Below, one piece after another: positions 6,372-14,545 of a DNA stretch of 16,587 bases (positions are counted from its first letter, which is position 1; each line of letters starts with the position of its first letter). The DNA lies in NCBI GenBank assembly GCA_030044045.1, contig JASHWO010000110.1, forward strand, positions 1 through 16,587, in the 5' to 3' direction. Under the pieces are notes generated by a model, which saw nothing but the letters and a program-made list of their open reading frames with translations, ran no database searches and was not told the origin of the DNA. This DNA comes from Acidimicrobiales bacterium. GTDB lineage: Bacteria; Actinomycetota; Acidimicrobiia; Acidimicrobiales; RAAP-2. The position numbers and the translations under genes are program-made.

Positions 6372-7856
6372 ATGGACGCTCCCCTCTCCCTCCGCTACGG
6401 GTCACCCACCGGCCGGTGGGTGCTGGTCGCCACCGTTCTCGGCTCGGGGATGGCTGCCATCGACGCCACGGTGGTAGGCATCGCCCTGCCGGCTATCGGG
6501 CGCGACTTCGGGGTCGGGGTGGGGGCGCTGCAGTGGGTGGTCAACGCCTACACGGTGACCCTGGCCGGGTTCCTGCTGGTCGGCGGCGGGCTCGGCGACC
6601 GCTACGGCCGGCGCCGGGTGTTCCGGGTCGGGACCGTCTGGTTCGCCGTGGCCTCCCTGGGGTGCGCCCTGGCGCCCGGGGCCGCTGCCCTGGTGGTGGC
6701 CCGCGCCGTCCAGGGCGTGGGGGCGGCGCTGCTGGTCCCCGGCAGCCTGGCCATCCTGGAGGCCAGCTTCGCCCAGGACGACCGCTCGAAGGCCATCGGC
6801 GCCTGGTCCGGGCTGGGCGGCATCGCCACCGCCGCCGGGCCGTTCCTCGGGGGCTGGCTCATCTCGGCCGTGTCGTGGCGACTGATCTTCGTGATCAACC
6901 TCCCCGTGGCCGTGGCTGTGGCGGCCATCGCCGGCCGGCACGTCCCCGAGTCCCGCAATCCCGCCGCCACCGGGCGGCTCGACGTGCCGGGGGCGGCGGC
7001 CTTCACCGCCGGGCTGGTGGCGGTGACCTTCGGGTTGATCGAGGGGCCGGTGGAGGGTTGGGCGTCGGTGGCGACGCTGGGCACCCTGGGCGCCGGGGTG
7101 GTCCTGCTGGCGGCGTTCGTGGTGGTCGAGCGGCGGTCGCCCGACCCGATGCTCCCCCTGGGCGTGTTCCGGTCCCGCCAGTTCTCGGCGGCCAACGGCG
7201 TCACCTTCGTGGTCTACGCCGCGCTGGGCGGTGCGCTGTTCCTGCTGCCCATCATGCTGGAGCAGGTGGCTGGCTACAGCCCCCTGCTGGCCGGCACCGC
7301 GCTGCTGCCGGTCACCGTCGTCATGCTGGCCTTCTCCGCCCGCTCCGGCGCCCTGGCCGCCCGGATCGGCCCCCGCCTGCAGATGACCTGCGGGCCGCTG
7401 GTGATCGCCGCCGGGCTGGTACTGCTCACCCGCATCACCGCGTCGGGCTCGTACCTCACCGAGGTCCTGCCGGCGGTGCTGGTCTTCGGCGCCGGGCTGG
7501 CCATCAACGTGGCCCCGTTGACGTCGACCGCGCTGGCCGCGGCGCCAGCCGACGAGGCGGGGGTCGCCTCGGCGGTCAACAACGACGTGGCCCGGGCGGC
7601 CGGGCTGATCGCCGTGGCCGCCCTGCCGGCGCTGGCCGGGATCACCGGCAGCGCCTACCTGCACCCGGCGGTGTTCTCGGCCGGGTTCCGCACCGCCGTG
7701 CTCATCGCCGCCGGCATCTGCGCCGCCGGGGGGATCCTGGCCGGGCTGACCATCCGCAACCCGGCCCGGCCAGCCCCGGCGGTCTCGTCCGCCGCGGCGC
7801 CGGGCCGGACCATGCACTGCGCGCTGGACGCGCCGCCGCTGCGGGGCGGACGGTGA
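6372..7856 (+). CDS. DHA2-type MFS drug/proton antiporter
   Basis: Encodes 494 aa from the ATG at 6372, with GGGAGGGG about 10 nt upstream; the frame is open farther 5', but that part has no transporter character. Features match the 14-helix EmrB/QacA (DHA2) group. These are the motif IDATVVGIALPAIGRDF (30-46, usually LD in TMS1), motif A GDRYGRRRVF (75-84), RAVQGVGAALLVPGSLAIL (111-129) and motif C-like GIATAAGPFLGGWL (150-163). About 14 hydrophobic segments alternate with short loops. The family exports hydrophobic or cationic compounds using the proton gradient. Substrate cannot be read. The stop overlaps the start of the next small gene in GTGA. A long inverted repeat upstream suggests local control. 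Confidence 0.92.
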   Translation: MDAPLSLRYGSPTGRWVLVATVLGSGMAAIDATVVGIALPAIGRDFGVGVGALQWVVNAYTVTLAGFLLVGGGLGDRYGRRRVFRVGTVWFAVASLGCALAPGAAALVVARAVQGVGAALLVPGSLAILEASFAQDDRSKAIGAWSGLGGIATAAGPFLGGWLISAVSWRLIFVINLPVAVAVAAIAGRHVPESRNPAATGRLDVPGAAAFTAGLVAVTFGLIEGPVEGWASVATLGTLGAGVVLLAAFVVVERRSPDPMLPLGVFRSRQFSAANGVTFVVYAALGGALFLLPIMLEQVAGYSPLLAGTALLPVTVVMLAFSARSGALAARIGPRLQMTCGPLVIAAGLVLLTRITASGSYLTEVLPAVLVFGAGLAINVAPLTSTALAAAPADEAGVASAVNNDVARAAGLIAVAALPALAGITGSAYLHPAVFSAGFRTAVLIAAGICAAGGILAGLTIRNPARPAPAVSSAAAPGRTMHCALDAPPLRGGR

Positions 7857-8110
7857 ACGGACCGCTCAACCATCTCGGGGCGACCCTGTCCGTCCTGGCG
7901 GTGCCGATGGCCGAGGTCCGCACCACCACGCTCGACGTTGGCGTGAACCTGTTCGTGCCCAACCCGCTCCCGGTCGGCCCCGACGACTTCGGGCGCTACG
8001 CCGCTGCCATCCAGGCCGAGGCCGACCGCTACGGGATCGACCTGGACGGGACCGGTTCGATCGCACCCCGGCCGGTGCCGGTCAGCCGGCGCCCACCACC
8101 GGTTGGTTGA
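7853..8110 (+). CDS. Small protein coupled to the MFS gene (85 aa)
   Basis: The GTG at 7853 shares the GTGA overlap with the MFS stop, a classic translational-coupling junction. Third codon positions are almost all G or C, as in the neighbours, and the composition is protein-like: [20 protein letters not shown] (28-47), then a helix-like [16 protein letters not shown] (50-65). I do not recognise the family. There is no signal peptide or membrane segment. The last 29 nt overlap, tail to tail, the 3' end of the surface-protein gene on the other strand, and the Pro/Arg-rich C-terminus (about 71-85) is largely antisense to that gene. The true product may be a partner or regulator of the transporter; this is a guess from position. 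Confidence 0.5.
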   Translation: MNGPLNHLGATLSVLAVPMAEVRTTTLDVGVNLFVPNPLPVGPDDFGRYAAAIQAEADRYGIDLDGTGSIAPRPVPVSRRPPPVG

Positions 8111-9707
8111 GGTGCTGGCCGCCCATGGAGCCGTAGTAGCCGGCGTCGCCGAAGGCGAACACGCCGCCGTCGGCGGCCACCTCCCAGTAGCCGGTGACCC
8201 CCTTCACCGGAGCGACCACGGTGCCGGCGAGCTGGCCGAGGGTCGGAGAAGTGGCGGCACTTACCGTGGCCGTGACACACCCGGTGGCCGGGTCGAAGGA
8301 CTGCTCGGAGAAGGCCACCCACGCCGTGCCCGTCCACCACTGGAGGGAGTTGCCGCCGTTGAGATCGCAGGCCACCACGTCCGTCGACCCGAAGGCGCTC
8401 CCCGCCGCCACCGCCACGTCGTAGAACACCCCGGTGCCGCCCGAGATGGCGCCCGGTACGGGGTCGCCCTGGTACGTGGCCACGGTCAGGGAGCCGTAGC
8501 CGGAGGCAGTGGCTGTGAAGCCGGCCACGCCGGCGGTGGCCGTGCCGGTGGCGGACGGTGAGGCGCCGCCGTCCGAGGCCGACGATCCCACCGGCGGAGC
8601 CAGGGGGGGCCACCGAGAGGGTGAAGGTGACTGTCCCGGTCGGTGTCGACGTGCCGGTGGCGTCGGGACTCACCACCGCGGTATAGGTCACCGCCTCACC
8701 GGCGACCGAGGGATCGTCGGACGCGTCGAGCGCGGTGGTGCCCCCCACCACCACCGACTGCTGGACCTGCGGCGCCGGGACGTATGTCGAATCACCTGTC
8801 TGGTTGGCGTCGATGGTGCAGGTCCCCCGACCGGTGAAACCGACGGTGGTGCCGGTGACTGTGCAGACCCCGTCCGACGACGGGGCCATGCTGAGCACCA
8901 CCGGCTCGGGCGACGCGCCCCCCCGCACGGTCACCTGGTAGGGGTGCCCCCCACCGCGGCGGCGGCCGGCGGGGTGGATGTGAAGGTGATGACCTGCAGG
9001 AAGCGGACGGTGAGGGTCACGCTCTGCTCGGTCGATGTGCCGGCGGTGTCGGAGGCCTTGATGGTGGCGGTGAAGTGCCCGGCCTCGGTGGGCGTGCCGG
9101 TCAGGTCCCCGTCCGTTATCAGCGTCAGGCCGTCGGGCAGGTGGCCGGTGGTGACGGCGTACTGCAGCGGGCCTGTCCCCCGGTGGCGGTCACCGACACG
9201 TAGAAGGTGAGGCCTGTCTCCTGGCCCTTGATGGCCGGGGACCCGGTCACCGCCAGGGTGGCGTCCGGGTTCTCCTTGGTGACGGTGAACGAGTAGGTCA
9301 CCGACGCCCCGCCGGTGGACACGCCCACTGAGTGCGAGGTGGCGGTCGAGGCGTAGTAGTCCGACCCGCCGCCGCTCGTGTTGTAGTAGTAGTCCGCTGT
9401 CGTTGTAGCGTCGCCGCCCCTGCCCCCGCTGCCCGAGCTGCCGTTGCTGCCGCCGCCACCGGCCACCCCGCCGTCGCCGTACCCGGCGTCTACGTCGCCA
9501 CCGCCGGCACCGCCGCCGGTGCCCCCGGACGCGCCGCCGGGCAACACGCCGGCACCCGGACTGTCGTGCTCGGCCAGGTCGGCTGTGCCAGCTTTGCCGT
9601 GATCCCGGCCGACGACGCCAGGCAGGTGGCGGCGACCGCGGACCGCCAGCCCGCCGCGAGGGCCCGACCCGGCCGGTGGGCGGCCGCCCCGGGGCTCTGG
9701 CGCTCAC
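8082..9707 (-). pseudogene. Secreted Ig-like-domain surface protein, frame-disrupted
   Basis: Four reading-frame pieces join into one protein if single bases are corrected in three G/C runs: 9177-9181 (one base short), 8941-8952 (one short) and 8603-8609 (one extra). The repaired product, in order, has a Gly/Ser- and Tyr-rich segment (coded about 9370-9550), a putative-Ig (He_PIG-like) domain about 8990-9330 (LPDGLTL, LTGTPTEAGHF), a second Ig-like domain with CTVTG and GTCTIDANQTGDSTY, a third with [10 protein letters not shown] ending ATYQGDP, and a C-terminal [13 protein letters not shown] repeat unit. The 5' end is less clear. GTG 9707 starts a basic stretch, and AVAATCLASSAG, signal-peptide-like, is in yet another frame near 9620, so more shifts may exist. 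Decay and sequencing error are both possible. In the cell it would be an exported, surface-exposed protein. Confidence 0.65.
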
Positions 9708-9715
9708 CGCGCCGG

Positions 9716-10210
9716 TCAGACCCCGGCCGGCGACAGCAGGGCGTCGATCTGGCCCACGGCCAGCGAGAAGCCCTCCTCCATGCCCATGTCCAGCATGGTT
9801 GCCATCTGCTCCACGCTGGTGAACCTGGTCACCGCCGTCATCCGGGTCCCCCCCTCGACCGCCTCGAAGGTGACGAAGCTGGGCATCGGCTCCGTCCCGG
9901 GCATCGGCTCGCCGTCGTCGCCGGCCAGGCCGTTGGCGAAGTCGATCCGGTTCGGTCGGTCGAGGGCCTCGATCCGCCACCAGCCGTACGGCTGCTCGCC
10001 GGCCGGGCCGGTCATGTAGTAGCGGGACTCCCCTCCCACCACGAAGTCGTGGCGGGTGAAGGTGGCCGGGAACGTCGGCGGCCCCCACCAACGCTCCAGC
10101 TTCCGCGGGTCCTCCCACACGTCCCACACCCGCGCCGGAGTGGCCGGGAAGTCGGCCACCACGGTGAGGGTGAGCGCGGTGGCGTCCTTGGCGGTACGCA
10201 CGACGGTCAT
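9716..10210 (-). CDS. AHSA1/SRPBCC-family protein
   Basis: Encodes 164 aa with the START-like helix-grip fold of the AHSA1 (Hsp90 ATPase activator homologue) group. It shows ATPARVWDVWEDPRKLERWW (23-42), the GPPTFPATFTRHDFVVGG strand pair (43-60), and GTRMTAVTRF (121-130). The terminal helix region GMEEGFSLAVGQIDAL is about 143-158. Members bind small hydrophobic ligands in a cavity; most bacterial ones have no assigned ligand. The ATG at 10210 has AAGGAG 7 nt upstream and overlaps the ArsR stop in ATGA, so the pair is coupled. ArsR-SRPBCC pairs are common in actinobacteria and suggest that the repressor controls this protein. Confidence 0.9.
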   Translation of the reverse strand: MTVVRTAKDATALTLTVVADFPATPARVWDVWEDPRKLERWWGPPTFPATFTRHDFVVGGESRYYMTGPAGEQPYGWWRIEALDRPNRIDFANGLAGDDGEPMPGTEPMPSFVTFEAVEGGTRMTAVTRFTSVEQMATMLDMGMEEGFSLAVGQIDALLSPAGV

Positions 10211-10554
10211 GACGATGCTCCTTCCTCGCCGGCCAGGATGCCGGCGATGGCGTCGGTCCGTTGGATCCAGAGCTGTTCGTAGGCGTCAAGGAGGGCGGCC
10301 ACCCGGCGCACGGTGGCCGGGTTAGCCTGCACGAGCTGCTCGCGGCCGTGCCGCTGCTTGGTGACGAGGGCCGCCCGTTCGAGCACTGCCACGTGCTTCT
10401 GCACGGCGGCGAAGCTCATCCGGTAGTGGCGGGCCAGCGCCGACACCGAGTGCTCCTGGTGGACGGTGCGCACGAGGATGTCGCGCCGGGTACGGTCGGC
10501 CAGGGCCTGGAACAGGCGGTCGACCTCGTCCTCCGAAAGCTGATCTACAACCAT
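10207..10554 (-). CDS. ArsR-type winged-helix repressor
   Basis: Encodes 115 aa from the ATG at 10554; a TTG one codon earlier is also in frame. The winged-helix core is evident: LFQALADRTRRDIL (14-27), the HTH with SVSALARHYRMSFAAVQKHV (36-55, recognition helix around 47-60), then the wing region TKQRHGREQLV (65-75). It lacks the metal-binding CxC of the arsenic sensors, so it belongs to the non-metal ArsR proteins usually paired with SRPBCC genes. There is no Shine-Dalgarno sequence. A sigma-A-like promoter places the transcript start almost on the ATG, so the mRNA is probably leaderless. A palindromic operator covers the start codon, implying autorepression. Confidence 0.92.
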   Translation of the reverse strand: MVVDQLSEDEVDRLFQALADRTRRDILVRTVHQEHSVSALARHYRMSFAAVQKHVAVLERAALVTKQRHGREQLVQANPATVRRVAALLDAYEQLWIQRTDAIAGILAGEEGASS

Positions 10555-10563
10555 CAAGTTGTA
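10546..10563. promoter_or_regulatory. Operator-like palindrome over the arsR-type start codon
   Basis: TACAAC (10546-10551), a 6-nt spacer and GTTGTA (10558-10563) form a perfect 18-bp dyad. The spacer contains the start codon (complement 10552-10554), and the dyad touches the -10 hexamer. A dimeric winged-helix repressor bound here would block transcription start. It is the clearest AT-containing motif in a GC-rich area. Confidence 0.75.
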
Positions 10564-10591
10564 TGTTAGCCCGGCGGCCGCCCGCTCGCAA
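10563..10591 (-). promoter_or_regulatory. Sigma-A-like promoter of the ArsR-SRPBCC operon
   Basis: On the minus strand TTGCGA (complement of 10586-10591) and TAACAT (complement of 10563-10568) are 17 bp apart, and each matches 4 of 6 consensus bases. The expected start point, 7-9 nt past the -10, falls on the first bases of the coding sequence, giving a leaderless transcript. Confidence 0.6.
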
Positions 10592-10639
10592 CCCCCAGGC
10601 CGCCCGTGGTCACCCCGTCCGCCCGGTCGGGAGCCCCGG

Positions 10640-11077
10640 CTACGGGGCCGGCTCGTAGCAGTTGAACATCCAGCGGACGCCGAAGCGGTCGAGGGTGCAG
10701 CCCCAGTAGGCCCACGGCATCTGCCGCAGCCCGGTGGACTCGCTGCCTCCCTCGCTCAGCGCGGCGTAGAGCCGGTCGGTCTCGGCCCAGGTGTCCGGCT
10801 CCAGGTTGACGGTCACGTTGTTGCCCACCCGGAGCTCGTGGCCCATCGAGGCCAGCATGTCGGTCCCCATCAGGACGTGGCCGGCCAGGATCGGCAGCTC
10901 GATGTGGGCCACGAGCTGCAACTCGGCCTCGGACAGGGTCGCCGCGTCCTGCCCGCTGCCCATGTCCTTCATGCGGACCACCGGCCCCATGAGCTCGGTG
11001 CCGAAGGCCGACCGGTAGAAGTCGAAGGCCTCCTCGGTCTGCCCCATGAAGTTCAGGTAGGTGCTCACCCTGGCCAT
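10640..11077 (-). CDS. PhnB-like VOC-family protein
   Basis: Encodes 145 aa of the PhnB/'3-demethylubiquinone methyltransferase-like' glyoxalase group. It begins VSTYLNFMGQTEEAFDFYRS (4-23), with a FGTELMGPVVRMKDM turn (25-39). The middle strand pair HIELPILAGHVLMGTDM is 58-74, and the C-terminus DRFGVRWMFNCYEP (130-143) is typical. The fold binds a small ligand and sometimes a metal; substrates of this subgroup are mostly unknown. The ATG at 11077 has AAGGAGG 6 nt upstream. It lies 85 nt upstream of the ArsR start on the same strand. Because the ArsR gene has its own promoter, the VOC gene is probably a neighbouring unit of the same functional cluster and not strictly the same operon. Confidence 0.88.
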   Translation of the reverse strand: MARVSTYLNFMGQTEEAFDFYRSAFGTELMGPVVRMKDMGSGQDAATLSEAELQLVAHIELPILAGHVLMGTDMLASMGHELRVGNNVTVNLEPDTWAETDRLYAALSEGGSESTGLRQMPWAYWGCTLDRFGVRWMFNCYEPAP

Positions 11078-11225
11078 CGGCGGTCCTCCTTGCTCGCGGC
11101 TCCCGCCCGACTGCGGGGCACCTCCCGATCATGACCCGGCAACCGCCCCCGCCGCGGTCGGCCGCCCTTCGGGGGCCGGCAGGGCCAGTGGGCGGGGCCG
11201 GGAAGTGCCGGCGGGCGGGGCCGGC

Positions 11226-11597
11226 TCAGGTGGCCGGACGGAAGCGGAGGGCCGACCAGACGTCGTCGATGGCCACCTGCCGGACCGGCTGCGTGCCGCG
11301 GTCCGACATGACGGCAGCCACGACGTCACGGTTCAGGTCGGTGCCGAGCTGGCCGGCCTTCGGGTAGGCCACCCAGGCCAGGCGGTCCTCCCGTGCGGCC
11401 TCGACCACCGGGCGGGCCACGCCGTCCAGCGCGGCGCGGTCCGCGGCGAAGGCCACCACGGCGTCGGCGGCGGCAGCCTGCGCCATGTCCGAGGTGGCGG
11501 CACACCCTTCCGGCAGATCCAGATCCACACCGGGCGGGATGCCCACGACGGCCACCGACCACCCGGGGCGTATCTGGAGCTTGGCGCCGACGCTCAT
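11226..11597 (-). CDS. DUF3052-like small protein
   Basis: Encodes 123 aa from the ATG at 11597; the 28 residues upstream in frame are basic, low-complexity and unlike protein. The pattern KLQIRPGWSVAVVGIPPG (6-23), then a hydrophobic strand AVVAFAADRAALD (46-58), LAWVAYPKAG (73-82), TDLNRDVV (86-93) and a final VRQVAIDDVWSALRFRP (105-121) recalls the DUF3052 group. There a Rossmann-like fold is suspected and the function is unknown. I have not searched, so the family is from memory of its motifs. No strong Shine-Dalgarno sequence precedes the start. It is transcribed away from the DUF899 gene, with 187 nt between their starts. Its stop codon lies in a 19-bp sequence that also covers the acyl-AMP ligase stop. 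Confidence 0.65.
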   Translation of the reverse strand: MSVGAKLQIRPGWSVAVVGIPPGVDLDLPEGCAATSDMAQAAAADAVVAFAADRAALDGVARPVVEAAREDRLAWVAYPKAGQLGTDLNRDVVAAVMSDRGTQPVRQVAIDDVWSALRFRPAT

Positions 11598-11784
11598 GGA
11601 CGGAGCTTGCCATACCCGGTGGTGAGCCCTGCTGGCGGCGCCGGCGCGGCCGCGGCGGAGAGGCGCCCGGTCGTACCGCACCCGACGCGGCGACCCGGCG
11701 GGATCCGGTCACGGCGGGGAGACGGGCTCGGAGCTGGTTGACACTTCCGTGGGGAGATGGCAGCTTCGACAGGAGGAACGATCG

Positions 11785-12504
11785 ATGACCGACCACCGCA
11801 CCGGGACCCGAGAGGAGTGGCTGGCCGCCCGGCTCGAGCTGCTCGAAGCCGAGAAGGAGGCCACCCGCCTCGTCGACGACCTCACCCGTCGGCGGCGGGA
11901 GCTGCCGTGGGTGCCGATCGACGAGGACTACCGCTTCGACACCGAGGCCGGCGAGACCACCTTGGCCGGCCTGTTCCGCGGCCGGTCACAGCTCGTCGTC
12001 TACCACTTCATGTTCGGTCCCGACTGGGACGAGGGCTGCCCGAGCTGCTCGTCGGTGGCCGACGGGTTCGACGAGACGCACCTGCATCTCCAGAACCACG
12101 ACGTGGCCTTCACCGCCGTCTCCCGCGCCCCGCTGGAGAAGCTGCTCGCCTACCGGGAGCGGATGGGGTGGGCGTTCCCCTGGGCCTCGTCGGGCCGGAG
12201 CGACTTCAACTTCGACTTCGACGTGTCCTTCACCGAGGAGTCGGTGGCGAAGGGCGGCTCGTACAACTTCCGGCCGCTCGACGGCTGGCAGCTCGACCCT
12301 GGCCACCTGCCCTACGAGGGACCGGGCATGAGCGCCTTCGCGCTCGAGGACGGCGTCGTCTACCACACCTACTCCGCCTACTCCCGGGGCCTCGACGCCT
12401 TGTGGAGCATGTGGCAGTGGCTCGACCGGGCACCGCTCGGCCGGAACGAGGGTGACATGTCGTGGTTCCGGCGCCATGACGTGTACGAGGCCAGCTATCG
12501 CTGA
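11785..12504 (+). CDS. DUF899 thioredoxin-like protein
   Basis: Encodes 239 aa from the ATG at 11785, preceded by AGGAGG with an 8-nt spacer. The DUF899 family is a thioredoxin-fold group. Here RGRSQLVVYHFMFGPDWDEG (65-84) leads into CPSC (85-88), the two-cysteine site. Further family features are FTAVSRAPLEKLLAYRERMG (109-128), FPWASSGRSDFNFDF (131-145), and the C-terminal aromatic segment YHTYSAYSRGLDALWSMWQW (193-212). The expected role is thiol redox chemistry in the cytoplasm; substrates are unknown. A perfect TTGACA at 11738 lacks a good -10 at the right distance, so I do not call a promoter. It is a single gene. Confidence 0.9.
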   Translation: MTDHRTGTREEWLAARLELLEAEKEATRLVDDLTRRRRELPWVPIDEDYRFDTEAGETTLAGLFRGRSQLVVYHFMFGPDWDEGCPSCSSVADGFDETHLHLQNHDVAFTAVSRAPLEKLLAYRERMGWAFPWASSGRSDFNFDFDVSFTEESVAKGGSYNFRPLDGWQLDPGHLPYEGPGMSAFALEDGVVYHTYSAYSRGLDALWSMWQWLDRAPLGRNEGDMSWFRRHDVYEASYR

Positions 12505-12583
12505 CCACCGATGCCGACGTACGCCGGCTCGTCGTCGACCTCGACGCGTTCCTCCTCGCCGGCGCGGCGGTAGCTTGGCGACG

Positions 12584-13849
<1,266 letters not shown>

Positions 13850-13901
13850 CCGGCAGCTCGGCGGGTCCCCACCACCCGGCCGGCCCCCACGGAGCCGTGT
13901 C

Positions 13902-13918
13902 ACAGCCGGCCGGGCTGT
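13902..13918. promoter_or_regulatory. Small inverted repeat between RCC1 and CMD genes
   Basis: ACAGCC (13902-13907) and GGCTGT (13913-13918) flank GGCCG. It lies 52 nt after the RCC1 stop and 92 nt before the CMD gene. It could be a weak terminator stem (no T-tract) or a binding site. Nothing else was recognised in this 161-nt gap apart from the CMD ribosome-binding site. Confidence 0.3.
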
Positions 13919-14010
13919 CTCGTCTAACACAGGGAGATCCGGAACCCGGAAGGTGAGCGGAAGCTCCCGACCCCGATCGACGACACAACCAACCCACGAA
14001 AGGAGACCCC

Positions 14011-14484
14011 ATGGAACCCCGACTCGACCTCTTCCAGAACCCCGTGGCCATGAAGGCAGCCACGCACGTCAATGCCGCGGGCCGGGCCGTCACCGAGTCG
14101 GCCCTGCCCACCGCCACGCAGGAGCTGGTCAAGCTCCGGGCCAGCCAGATCAACAGCTGCGCCGTCTGCACCGACATGCACGCCAAGGAGGCGGCGCACG
14201 CCGGCGAGAGCCAGGTCCGGCTGAACCTGGTGGCCACCTGGCGGGAGGCCACGGTCTTCACCGAGGCCGAGCGGGCCGCCCTCGAGCTGGCCGAGCAGGG
14301 CACCCGCATCGCCGACGCCGCCGGCGGCGTGAGCGACGAGGTGTGGTCGAACGCCGCCAAGCACTACGACGAAGAGCAGCTCGGGGCCCTGGTGCTGCTC
14401 ATCGCCCTCATCAACGCCTACAACCGCCTGAACGTGATCGTCCGGCGCCCGGCCGGCGACTACGTACCCGGCCAGTGGCAGTAG
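14011..14484 (+). CDS. AhpD-like/carboxymuconolactone decarboxylase family protein
   Basis: Encodes 157 aa. The catalytic segment ELVKLRASQINSCAVCTDMH (38-57) holds the AhpD-type pair Cys50-x-x-Cys53 with His57 and an upstream Glu38. It is followed by the helical CMD core (VATWREATVFTEAERAALEL, 74-93) and LVLLIALINAYNRLNV (127-142). Members reduce peroxides through the two cysteines (alkylhydroperoxidase-like), whereas true carboxymuconolactone decarboxylases lack the CxxC, so a redox role is favoured. AAAGGAG lies 5 nt before the ATG. It stands alone on the plus strand, near other small redox and detoxification genes. Confidence 0.92.
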   Translation: MEPRLDLFQNPVAMKAATHVNAAGRAVTESALPTATQELVKLRASQINSCAVCTDMHAKEAAHAGESQVRLNLVATWREATVFTEAERAALELAEQGTRIADAAGGVSDEVWSNAAKHYDEEQLGALVLLIALINAYNRLNVIVRRPAGDYVPGQWQ

Positions 14485-14545
14485 CCAGCTCCTCGACGGT
14501 GACGCTCGGGATCTCGGCCGGGGCCCGCACGTTCGGGCTCCGGGT

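Noticed and set aside
6402..7817. 471-codon minus-strand open frame
   Set aside because: It is a mirror of the MFS gene, with Gly/Gln/His-rich low-complexity translation typical of antisense frames in GC-rich DNA.
8931..10289. 452-codon minus-strand frame as a single gene
   Set aside because: Its first part is an out-of-frame reading of the AHSA1 gene and its middle is Arg-rich; only the last 80 or so residues are real and belong to the broken surface protein.
11738..11743. Perfect TTGACA as a -35 box for the DUF899 gene
   Set aside because: At 16-18 bp spacing there is no acceptable -10, and a start there would fall on the ribosome-binding site.
12501..12583. Protein-like stretch after the DUF899 stop (DADVRRLVVDLDAFLLAG)
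   Set aside because: It has good codon bias but no start codon, and it runs into an out-of-frame reading of the RCC1 gene; too short to call even as a remnant.
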